A stretch of 64,000 nucleotides of DNA from Numida meleagris (Eukaryota > Chordata > Aves > Galliformes > Numididae). Below, one piece after another: positions 11,911-22,239 of the stretch (the stretch's first letter is position 1; each line of letters opens with the position of its first letter). The stretch is from positions 1,285,582 to 1,349,581 of the forward strand of contig NC_034411.1 in NCBI RefSeq assembly GCF_002078875.1, given 5' to 3'. Position numbers and translations under genes: made by a program. The notes below the pieces were generated by a model. The model was not told the DNA's origin and searched no databases. It worked only from the letters and a program-made list of their open reading frames with translations.

Positions 11911-14900
11911 ATACTTCTGCTGCTTGCTTAGTGCTAGACTGCAATATGTGTTGCCCTCTCAGCTAGGCAGCCTGGGCAGCCTGTAGGAAGTATTTCGGGA
12001 CCCTGTGGCACAGCCTGTCCTTGCCATAGGGTCATGCTCGCTTTTGTTGTCTGTTGTATGTTTACTCTTCTCCGCTTGTCTTTTAATGCTAAGAATCCCC
12101 TGAGTAAATGACTGCCGAAGTGAAGCAGTACAAGAGATAGCTAGGTATTCTTCTTTTTGAATGGTAACTTGATAACTACCCTAGTAGAACAAGTTCAATA
12201 TGCATTCAGCTTCTACATTCCCATGCTGTACAAGCGTGTGGCATGGGGATATCTACATGCAGGAGTTTCTACATGCTCATGTTTCCTGGGACTCATATCC
12301 TGAGCAATGCTGCTGCTATGAGTTTTGTGTTACTGCTGGGGAAAAGCACAACTTTGTGCATCAAATTGCATTAGGAAGTTCTGTGAGAGCCATTACCTCG
12401 TTATATGCAGGGCCCACCCAGGCAAAAAAGCTGTGTGGACAATACCATACCTTTGTTAGTTTAACCTCACATACCTTTAATTTTCATTCTCTCGGTGCCA
12501 CCATACATTGCCACCCCTTTGTGCCTCATTCTTTATCTCACCAAATGGCCGGCGTAGGCAAATGAGGTGATTAGCTGAGGCAATCAAGTGGTAAGACCAA
12601 CAGCAGTGTCTCTACAGGAAATTATGCCACTCATACGGTTGTGCATCGCTGGGGGTTACATCATTTGCTGGTAGATGCAAGCACACTGATTCTGACATAA
12701 GCTCACATGACGCTGCCTCTGCATATCCACTGTCCCCGTTCACCTGTTGGTGAATGGACTTAGTCTATCTCACTTGTTTGCTGGTGGAAAGGTGATGTCC
12801 TGAATGCAAAAAGGCCCATTCTCCTCTAATTCCACTTTAATTCCAGGTTGGAAACAAAACTGTTATAGGTGTTAATTTACGATGGTTCCTAATTGTAAAA
12901 AAATCGTCTTCTTAGGGTGATACATGACGTGATAAAAATAAGTTACATACGATCTTTTAAACTCACCCGTATCTGCTGCGGATCTTGCAATTTGTGAATA
13001 CCAGAAGACTGTAATTTATTTAAATGCTTGTGCCTCCATTTTATTTTTAGAAATCCATAGGCATTTTAAAACCAAATGTACTTTTTATAGTGTAATATTT
13101 TGAGGCTAATATGGCGAGAATGAGCTATTTTATCTGTAATGTAATAGAAAGACAAGATCCTTCATTTCTTGGGGAGATGGGAGGGTTTCTATGAAGTCTA
13201 GTAGGAGTGGATTTGATGTTAGCTCAGGAGGTTAATGTTGAGACAAAGCACATGTTAAAAAAAAAAAGATAATTATCTGACACTGAACAAGAGACATCCA
13301 TTTATTTATTTTCACCATTCCAGCTGTCTGTCCACCTTTTTTTGTTCGTTTTATTTGTTTGTTTTGTGTCTGTTCCCCGAGGGAGCTGGTATTTGTACTA
13401 CAAGGGAGCATGGTGAGGAAATGGCTCCACATTTTCCTTGCCTTACCTCGCTAAGTGATCAGTTTGCCACAGCTGGCTTGGGTCTTTGGTGAGCTCTCAA
13501 CAGTTAACATGATAAAAGATGTGGTGTTGGGAGTACGTGTTCATTACGTACTAATTAAAGGGTGCACTGATGGTGATGGAATATCATCCAGAGCCCACAT
13601 GTTCTGTGTCTATTTGTGAACTGTACTTCACAAACATACTTTTGTATATGTTGTTGAGCAGGTGGAAGATTTGAGGTGTAATGCATTCCTATCCTCTTGC
13701 ATTATTTTTAACAGGTTGTTTTCTCAGTCATGTGATCATACTTAGTCTTATTGGTCTTTAAATTAATTAGCCAATTAAGGGAATTAAAAACGCAGGCCTC
13801 ACACTCTCATGCGGTCATTTCTCCCCATATTATTTAATACTACCTACGGTAAAGGAAACAGTGATCAGCTGAAGGCTCTCTTTCTTCTGGATTGTGCATC
13901 TTTGAGTCCATGAAGATAATACTCCAAAGGCATTGACTTTATTTTCTCATTCTCTCTTTCTTTAGTCTTTGATGCTTCCCCTCCCTCTTCTGGTTCTGGG
14001 GCTGATGCAGGTCAGACAACACAATACTGAACTTAAAAGTAACATGAGATGCTTAGTACCACACAAGAATAATCAGAACTTAGCAGAATTGTTTTTATAC
14101 ACCTCTGCCCCTGAAAGGAATTACAGTTACGCTAATTCATCTTGGAAGGCTTTTTCTGCTTGACTTTTCTAGATAATTTTAGTGTTAGATGCGTTCATTT
14201 CTACCTATTTCTCAGAAAGCATTTTTCTAAAACCTGGGTTGTTCTTTTGCTTGCACAGAAATAGGTTTCAATATTGGGTTTTGAATCTAAGTGTGTCATT
14301 GTTCAAGTTCACTGTTGACTCCTACTGGAGCTCTTTGTATGTAGGGACTTGATGTTTTTATCATCAGAGAACTATATTGCTTCAACACGAGGGGACACTG
14401 CCATAAATTCATTTTGGGAAAAAAAAGTTTCCTACGTGAGATGTCAGGAATGTTATGTGTAGAGAAATTTCTTTAACTAGGCATGTGAAGTGCCTGGTAG
14501 CATCTCAGAAACCATATGTCTGCACATAAAGCAGCAGTCAAAAGTATTTCTACTACTTTTCTGTTCTGTACAGGTCAGGCAGCATAAACACTGTTCTCAC
14601 CACTGAAGAAAACAATTGACTGGTATGAATCCTGGATTTTATGCACATGCTTTCATATGGGCCCACTGGATGTTAAGGCTTCCTGCTCTTCCTAAGTTTG
14701 AACGTGTGAATATCTAAAGATCTGACTGATCAGAGAAGCTCAGGTTAACTATAAAATTGATCAAAAGCAAGCAAAGAATAATGGCTCAGCCCAGCAGTAG
14801 TGCTGCGATAAACCAACTGCTAGAGAATGTACATGGAATGATGCTGTAAGAGCACAGGACTGTCATTTAATTGTATTCTAATTGTTTCTGTTTGACAGAG

Positions 14901-16508
14901 AGAGTTGGAGGCTGACATGTCACATGCATCTATATCTGTTGCGTTTCTCTTTGCATAGCAAGAGAAGGATACAAAATGTGATCAAAAAGCAATTGAGTCT
15001 TTGTTACTGGTTGAACACATTGCTCACTGATTTTGTTCTGGAGTGTGCATTGGTCTCTCAAGTGAAGTGGCTGTCACTTTTCATGTTGGTGAGGGGCACT
15101 CACTCACAAATGGTCTCATGCAACGAACCTTTCCTGCATGGGCTGTGTGTGTCTGCTACCAAGCCCAGATGACTTCTCTCAAGATTAAAGTCAGCTGCTG
15201 GCGTAAAGACGTAGCGTTTTTTTTTGATGGGACAAGGATTTTAGCCACTGCTCACTTACCCCGCCATGTGTCTGTGCCTGGGAATGAACAGCCACATCAC
15301 CCCCTTGGTTTGTAATGCAGTGCACCCTTCTTAAGTGTGTGAGTAAGAACTGATGGCTCCAACCTGTAATTTTGAGGTGACCCGTCTGTCACGAGGGAAA
15401 GCAGCAGCCATGTCTTTTTATGTTAATTCCAGATGCGGGTTGTGTGGCTTTCATGATGTTATGGTAAAGAAAGAGGTTTGAGCGACTCAGGATCCAGTGT
15501 CCTAAACATGAAGCACTAAGCTTTTCACTGATTTAATCAATTTTGCTATTAGCTTAGTTACTTTCAGGGTGGGAAAAGGGTGGAAAGCAACATTTAGGTT
15601 TCATCCTTTAAGGCTGGAAGCACTTTGACCTTCATCCAGCAAAGCACTTAAGCAAATGAGCAATGACATATGCTTATTGTTAAGCATATAATCAATTTTT
15701 TTTTTCCGCCAGATCATTGAATATATCAATCTTTCCTTGAATAAAAAGTAAAATAAAAGACGATATGCTAAGGGGAAGTGAGATTTTTTTCATGTTGGGT
15801 GTCATTTTTACAAACACCAAAGGTTTGGTTGCGAACTGTAAATAAATCCAAAAGCATTGTTTAAAGTCTTGTATTTCAAGGACAGAATTATTTATTGGTG
15901 AGAGCCAGGCAGCCTAGGAGTGAGCGGTGGTTAAAGGGATTAGTGTCATGGAAATTTGTTTTGATATTATGTTTACAGTACTGATACTGGAGATCTGATT
16001 ATTTTTCCATACAGTTGTGTATATATCTGAGAGAAATAACAGGGCATTTGAGTTGCTGGGTGGAGGCCTATTGTTTTGAACTGTATTTCTGAATTCTAGC
16101 AAGCTTTTCTTATTTTCCCGAGCACAAAAGACTTGCATCACGTCTTAACAACAACCTAAGCTTTGAAAGACATAGGAAGGGTTGAACAAAGGGTTCATGT
16201 TGCCCATTTGGAATTCCAGAAAAAAAACACCAGGTAGAATAATATTTTTAAAAGATTTTTTTATGTTGTTCGTTGTCTACCCATACTACACAAGGATCTT
16301 CAAATTTTCTGAGACTGTTTTTCATGTTCCTCCTCCTCCAAGTTTATTTTGTGTATTTTCTTGATTCTTTAATTCTGTGACAGCTGTGCTTAGCACATTT
16401 GTGGATTTGCGTGTCTCTCTCCCAACTCCCCAGCTGTGGGGGTTCTGAAATCTGTGATTTTATTTTGATGTTAACAAAATTGTAAGCAAATGATCCTTTC
16501 GCTATTAG
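11911..16508. other. Unique non-coding DNA, no recognised gene
   Basis: No gene or transposon recognised. 13255-13268 is an A-run and 15705-15716 a T-run. The 121-codon frame at 12200-12565 is Cys/His-rich with no domain pattern and looks like chance. Confidence 0.65.
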
Positions 16509-16649
16509 ATGTATAAGATAAAGCGATTCGCTGCATTACAAGAATCCGTGAGCACAGCTGGTGGAACTGCTGTACCTAAGAGAAGAACAGCTCGTACGGT
16601 TTCTGTCAAACCGCTGCCAAACAATGTACAGCAATTTGTCTCGGGGTAA
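16509..16649 (+). CDS. Candidate exon or small ORF, 46 codons
   Basis: ATG at 16509 directly follows an AG that could be an acceptor (preceded by 'cctttcgctattag'). The frame runs 46 codons to TAA at 16647-16649. It contains VPKRRTARTVSVKPLP. About a third of codons start with G and few start with T, the usual coding bias, although the surrounding plus strand is T-rich. About seven CpGs lie in 120 bp of otherwise AT-rich DNA, which hints at constraint. A possible donor (GGG|GTAACC) lies at the stop, so it may be an internal exon. No family recognised. It may instead be a conserved non-coding element. Confidence 0.25.
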   Translation: MYKIKRFAALQESVSTAGGTAVPKRRTARTVSVKPLPNNVQQFVSG

Positions 16650-16785
16650 CCCCAGGACTGCAAAATTGAATATGTGCATCATTCCTCCTGTGGGCTGCCC
16701 AGTCTCTCCCTCACTCCCTAGAACAGCGAACAGCGCATACCAACTGTCTTCCAAAGTTTGGAAAAGGAAAATTTTCCATGGGTAA

Positions 16786-18496
16786 TGAGGCTTGCAGCCC
16801 TAGGGATAGCGGTAGGTACTGGACTCTGTTTCTTTATGTGGCTGCCATCCTGGGCTCTCAGTACATTTTCATAATTCTATTCGTCTTCTGTGTTTATCTG
16901 CCGGAACAAAAAGTGCCGTTTCCCTTTGGAAATTTGTCGAAGTAAATAGCCCCTTCTTTGTGATTTCTGTGTAAATCACAAGTTGGCTGGCTTGCTCCAA
17001 GTAGGTCCTAGATTTTGTTCAAAACAGACCTGCGTGTGTATTTAGAAAATCCTTTCCAGCTCATATGTCTTAAATGAAAATTTTATATTGCTAGTTATAT
17101 AAATTCCTCACACTGTACTGAAACTGAATTCAGAAACCACTACAGCGATTACTGAATCAAATCCCATCACGCCCTGAAGAACAATGCTGTCGCATTGTGT
17201 TGAAGATCCCTTCCCCTTATTCTGTGTATTATTAGGCCAGATTCTAGCCTTTGTTTTCTCAGAATTACAGAAGTAGCTGGTTTTGCCTATTCTGTTTTTA
17301 ATGGATTTACACATCACACATCAAACTGATGTGAGGATCTGTCCCCTTTTCTCAGTGCATGCTGACAAAGCCATACAGTCTGCTGTAACCTGTACTTGTT
17401 CTGATGACTATAGAAAAAGCCATCGAGATAGTGAAGAATTTGTCACAACCAGCCCTTTGTGTTGCCTCACAGGATCCTGTTGTCTTAAAAGGATATTTAT
17501 ACAGTACAGTACAGGGCTGCTGTCTAGTACCTGGTATATATTCTCTGTGCACTGCCAAAAATGTGAGGTGCTATGCTTTTTAGTTTTAAAAATGTCAAAA
17601 ATGGAAATTCGGGCAATTTGACTCTGCAATAATTTGCTGAGAGATGTCTGAATACGTATAGCTTTATGTAATTTTGCACAACAGTCTGGGCTGTAATACT
17701 GCAATAATTACCTGGTGAAGTCATAATTGAAGGGTAAAAATTGATTTTAGGGCCTACATAATTTAAACAGGACCGGATTTTACCAAGTATGACACATTTA
17801 CGGTGTCTGCTATGTGCCTTATAAAACATACTAAATTTTAAGCCGATAACTCAAATGGTTCCTGAGATATAAACTTGTGAAAAGTCACAATTTTGCATTG
17901 TGCTGAAAAGCCACCTTACAATACAGTGACTACCATAGAGCTCTTTAATATCCAGCAGAGTTCTCCTGCTGTGCTTTGTCAGTTGGTAGCAACATCCAAG
18001 TCTTCTTGTAAAAGTAATTCACACTTTTTTCACAACACTGTTGCTTTAATTACCACTGAACTCTGCTGTTGCTCAGACAGGCCTAGCAGGACCAAGAGGG
18101 GGTCAACGCTGCAGTCACTGCAAAAGAAGCAAATGGCTTTTTTTCTTACTTTATTATTAACAAACCATCTTTGATTGAAATGCTCCTAGCTTCTGAGACC
18201 CAGTCTTGTCTCTGCGCTCTCTTGGGGTATTCATTATCAAAGTAGAGCATGGATGTCAATCTGGAAAAACATCAGAAATAATACCTAAAATCCTAATCAG
18301 GAAACTTCAAGAAAACAGGAGACTTATATGTCTTATACATGCAAACAGCTGATCAGATTTATCACACGTGCATGTTTGAATTTCTGATAGAAACAGAAAA
18401 ATTCATCACCAGACTACACGTTTTGTAGTTGTAAAAATGATTATTGTCTATTTGTTTGTCATTATTTCTCTTTTTCCTTTATGCTTATTTAATTTG
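16786..18496. other. Unique non-coding DNA, no recognised gene
   Basis: No repeat family or gene recognised. The frames at 17283-17829 overlap on both strands and have no domain-like content. Confidence 0.65.
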
Positions 18497-18544
18497 TTAC
18501 ATCTCGTTAGAGCCAAAGGCATCCATTGGAAGAACCGAGAGATG
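18497..18544 (-). CDS. Candidate short terminal exon, minus strand (low confidence)
   Basis: On the minus strand a textbook acceptor (C/T-rich tract ending TTTCTCTTTCAG, just right of 18544) is followed by 15 codons ending in TAA at 18497-18499 (HLSVLPMDAFGSNEM). The acceptor is among the best in the window, but the frame is too short to judge. The opposite strand also reads open here, so the strand is uncertain. Confidence 0.1.
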   Translation of the reverse strand, partial: HLSVLPMDAFGSNEM

Positions 18545-18666
18545 CTGAAAGAGAAAAAAGATCACATTTAAAATTACAAGATACAGTTTCTCTAGCTTTT
18601 TCACCTGAAATATTCTGCATTTATATATCATCTTTCACTCTAAAGAACTGTATAATAACCTTTCAG

Positions 18667-18946
18667 TGGCACAAACTCCATTTGCAAACTTAGGTTTGGA
18701 TGTGTTTGGTCAGTGCTTCCCTTAGAAGATCGAGTTTGGAAATGGTCCTGTCCCTTCTGTTCTTGTGAGCTGGGAGAGAAGCGCAGTGCTCTTGGCATGG
18801 CAGCGTTCTTCATCAACTGTGACATTACAGCAGCCTTAGAACAGGACACCAGTTTGACTTCTGTGTTCAACAGAGACTGCAAAGAAGACTTTGTAGCTGA
18901 AACTGAGAGCGTCAAAATGAAACCCAGCACACTGAGCCAGTCTTAG
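18667..18946 (+). CDS. Candidate 3' exon, ~92 codons (low confidence)
   Basis: After a possible acceptor (CCTTTCAG ending at 18666) a plus-strand frame stays open for about 92 codons to TAG at 18944-18946. It has a cysteine-rich start (WSCPFCSC) and an acidic and serine-rich tail (KEDFVAETESVKMKP). About half of third positions are G or C, slightly above the local background. The frame closes just upstream of the acceptor, which fits an exon edge. The opposite strand is also open at 18640-18930, and frames of this length are common by chance. No family recognised. Confidence 0.15.
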
Positions 18947-20993
18947 TGCTTATTGAAAATATCCCCCGTGATCTATGAATGCCATTGTAGATCAGACCTC
19001 TGCTTCATATCTCATGTCAAAGATGATGCTGCAAACTGATACCATGCCACTTAACACCACAGTAAGGAACCAATTCCTTTCTGGTCTGGAAAAAAAGTGG
19101 CCCCCGTGGGATGAACTTTCAGTTAATTAATTAGGTAGCAGAATCACCTGCTGAAGTACTCTGGGTTTTGCTTGGATTTGCAGCAATCCAAGAATTTGAA
19201 TATTCTTAATTTCTGAATGTAACAAGATTAAAACCGTCTGGATAAAATACTCCCTGCGAAATGCTCGGTAATACCAGGCCTTAATCAGGACTATTATTTT
19301 AATTGTGCAAGTCAGCCCTGGAACTGCTTGACTTTAACTAGAGGCTTGACAGAAAAACCTTATAGAAATCTCTTCGGAAATGTCTGCCCCAAATTACTCT
19401 ATTTTCTCATTCAGTAGAGTCTGGCATCTATAGGAACAGAAAGCAGAGGGCTGAAAAAAGCACGTGGGGGGAAAGGAAATGTGTTTTCCACATGATTTTA
19501 GGAAGGAGGAGAAAGGTATGGAGAGCGAAGTGGCACAGGGTGTTGCAAGGATCTTTATGAAAACACCATGCTGCTTGGGCTGTCGTGGGTGAGAGGCTTC
19601 TGTTTGTTAGGTACGGAGTTGCTTGATAGTAAATGCCAGGAACGTCATCTCTGAGAGTTTCAACAGAGTAAGGATAAAATTGTCCTTTTCTTAAATATCG
19701 GACACACCGCAAGGGTAGAAGTGAAAGGAGACTGTGTGGCCTGGACAGCCTGCACAGGGAATGCTGAGGCTCACATCAGTCTGCTGCAGGACAAACCAGG
19801 GCATGTGCCCCTGTCCCTTTTGCTGTGCATGGGGTGCCTGTGTCCCCCATCAGTCTGCTGTGCTCTTTGAGGTACCCCATGCTAAATATTCGGATGCTAG
19901 CTCTGTTCCAAACGTAGCAGGTCATCCTGCACAAGCATTAGTGCACAGCCATCTCCTCTGGCAAGCATGCTTCCCAGCACAATACTTCAAAGTGGCCCTT
20001 TCTTGCAGAGCTGTGACCTACCATTCTGCTTGGCTGTTCAAGCAGAACAAGAAGCCTGTGAGGGACAATATTTACTTTCCTTTGTGGCTACTTACCAACA
20101 GTATGTTCTTTAAAGTCCTCATTCCTAATATTAGGACATGTGTGCTAGGTGGACATTGACTCCTTCCTAATGAAAACTTCTTTATTATGGCACAAGGTAA
20201 AGGAATTGAGATGAAAAATAATTCACCTGCAGACTTGCAGGGACTTGGATACATGACGTTGAGTTTATTGAAAATAAGATGAAATGAAGGGGAGAGTTTC
20301 TTTCTTCGTAGTCTGCTCCTGGCAGATTCAGTCAGAAGTACCATTCTCACTTCTCTAACTCTCATTTTCTACAGTCGAGCAGCAGATTGTTTGCTCTGCA
20401 AAAAGACAGTTTCAGGAGGTATCACTTTCCACAAGTTCTTTATTTCGCATTGACTATATAAAAGTCCTTGGTCTTTTTGCGATATATGCAGTACTAAAAA
20501 CAGCACGGCTCATACACAACAGTCTGTGTGTTCTTTTCAAACAGTGACGTTCCTGTTCCCATGTGGATAAGTGGTTACTAAAACCTGACTATAGCAGTGC
20601 TGATATTTACTGCTCTCTGATCTGAAAGTATCGGTAAATTCACAGGCAAAGGAAGCAGTTAAAGCTGTAGCTGCTTCTACGAATGCAGTATAACTTCCTG
20701 TTCTTTCTTTCTTGGCGCTTGGATGCTACATATCTTATCCCTTATGTATGGGTGCTGCATATGAATCACAGATTCATAGAATCCTCTGCTGAAAAAAAAG
20801 TCCTTGCAGTGGCCAGTAGATCCAATGGGAATTTAACGAGGCAAGGGTGGGGAAAGGATTAGAATTCAATATTAAAAAAAAAAAAATAGAAATGAATGAG
20901 AAAGAAGGTCATATAATCTTTCACAGTTTAAAGTCCAGTAGTTATTTGATATGCCCTAGAATCCTACGTTTAATTCCAACAAAGATGATGCCT
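18947..20993. other. Unique non-coding DNA, no recognised gene
   Basis: No gene recognised. A short string near 20765-20785 resembles the terminal repeat of a CR1 in reverse orientation but is too short to call. An A-run lies at 20874-20886. Confidence 0.6.
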
Positions 20994-21085
20994 TAGAATC
21001 ATAGAATCATAGAATGGTTTGAGTTGAAAGGGACTTCTAAGATCATCTAGTTCCAATCCTCCACTATAGGCAGGGTTACCTCCCT

Positions 21086-21577
21086 CTACACCAGGTTGCT
21101 CACAGCCCCATCCAGCCTGGCCTTGAATGCTTCCAGGGACGGGGCATTCACAGCCTTGCTAGGCAGCCTGTTGCAGTGTCTCACCACCCTCACAGTAAAG
21201 ACTTTCTTCCTGATACCTAGTCTAAATCTGTCCTCTTCCAGTTTAAAGCCATTTCCCCTCATCCTGTTGCTACATGCCCTTACAGAAAGTCCCTTCCCAG
21301 CTTTCCTGTAGGCCCCCTTCAGGTACTGGAAGGCCACTATAAGGTCTCCTCGGAGCCTTCTCTTCTCCAGGCTGCACAGCCCCATCTCTCTCAGCCTGTC
21401 CTTGTAGGGGAGGTGCTCCAGCCCTCTGATCACCTTCATGGCCCTCCTCTGTACCCACTCCAACAGCTCCATGTCCTTCTTGTGTTGGAGGCTCCAGAAC
21501 TGGACACAGTACTCCAGATGGGGCCTCATTAGAGCAGAGTAGAGAGGCAGAATCACCTCCCTCACCCTGCTGATCAC
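21086..21577 (-). pseudogene. CR1 ORF2 C-terminal remnant
   Basis: A minus-strand frame of 163 codons encoding the region downstream of the reverse-transcriptase palm in CR1 ORF2: the conserved [18 protein letters not shown] block near residues 10-30, [15 protein letters not shown] near 45-60, and RGNGFKLEEDRFRLGIRKK followed by HCNRLPSKAVNAPSLEAF before the stop. The end matches the normal ORF2 stop position just before the 3' UTR. Other chicken-type copies read DAPSLE or similar here. The frame is broken by a shift between 21577 and 21642, so no working protein is made. Confidence 0.85.
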
Positions 21578-21641
21578 ACTTCACTTGATGCAAACCAGGA
21601 CTCACAGCTGGTCTTCTGGGCTGCAAGCGCACATTGCCAGC

Positions 21642-21914
21642 TCATTTTGAATCTTCCGAGACTCCCAAATCCTTCTCCTCAGGGCTGCTCTCAAGCCATT
21701 CTCCACCCAGCCTGTATCTGTGCTTGAGATTGCCCCAACCCAGGTGCAGGACCTTGCACTTGGCCTTCTTGAACTTCATGAGGTTGGCATGGGCCCACCT
21801 CTCAAGCCTGTCCAGGTCCATCTGGGTAGCATCCCTTCCCTCTAGCGTAACTGCACCACTCAGCTTGGTGTTGTCTGCAAATTTGCTGAGGGTGCATATG
21901 ATCCCACTGTCCAT
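21642..21914 (-). pseudogene. CR1 ORF2 reverse-transcriptase fragment with altered active site
   Basis: A minus-strand frame with the reverse-transcriptase catalytic block reading [11 protein letters not shown], near residues 10-20. In active CR1 elements the motif is FADD; here the second aspartate is asparagine, so catalysis would be lost. The sequence then runs through a helix-like region ([17 protein letters not shown]), [11 protein letters not shown] and [11 protein letters not shown], all typical of the CR1 thumb-side region. It is out of frame with the downstream part at 21086-21577. Confidence 0.85.
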
Positions 21915-22093
21915 GTCACCTACAAAAATGTTAATTCACACCGGTCCCAACACCAATCCCCTGTATGTCCCAGGCTAGATTTAATTCTGTCTGGGTTTTA
22001 TCTTTCCTAACCTGATCCCTGGCTGCTTGGACAACTTCTCTGTAGTCCTCCCAGGATGCCTTGGTCAGCATCACATCAGGATGTTAACATCAC

Positions 22094-22238
22094 AGGATGT
22101 TAAGAACAAAGCAAAACAAAAATACAGCCAAACTCACAAAAAAAAACAAAAAAACCAAAAAAAAAACAAAAAAAAACACTGGACCCCCAAACCAACCAAC
22201 AAAACAAAAAAAGCCAAAACAAACAAAATGAAAAGAAT
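22094..22238 (+). repeat. A-rich low-complexity tract (AAAC/AAAAC-type)
   Basis: A run of A interrupted by single C, G or T, with many CAAAA units. On the minus strand it yields a meaningless Phe-rich frame. It lies just beyond the 5' edge of the deleted CR1. Confidence 0.85.
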
Positions 22239-22239
22239 G

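Larger units (their letters stand above)
20994..22061 (-). mobile_element. CR1 LINE, minus strand, 3' UTR plus ORF2 remnant, internally deleted
   Basis: The 3' end is at the left: 'gaatcatagaatcatagaat' at 20995-21014 is the reverse-complemented CR1 terminal repeat. 21086-21577 translates on the minus strand as the C-terminal part of CR1 ORF2 ([20 protein letters not shown], then [18 protein letters not shown]). 21642-21914 carries the reverse-transcriptase catalytic block. The two parts are in different frames, so the protein is broken. From about 21966 to 22061 the text matches, from my knowledge of avian CR1 sequence, a part of the element that normally lies much further 5', implying a large internal deletion. 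The copy is inactive. Confidence 0.88.

Noticed and set aside
12200..12565. 121-codon plus-strand frame
   Set aside because: Cys/His-rich without any repeated zinc-finger spacing, and no splice or promoter signals.
20760..20790. Possible reversed CR1 terminal repeat ('gaatcacagattcatagaat')
   Set aside because: Only about 20 bases are similar and the flanking text does not follow the CR1 3' UTR, so it is too short to call.
21270..21632. 120-codon minus-strand frame with a Gly/Glu-rich product
   Set aside because: It is an alternative frame of the CR1 ORF2 remnant; the real CR1 frame is the one at 21086-21577.
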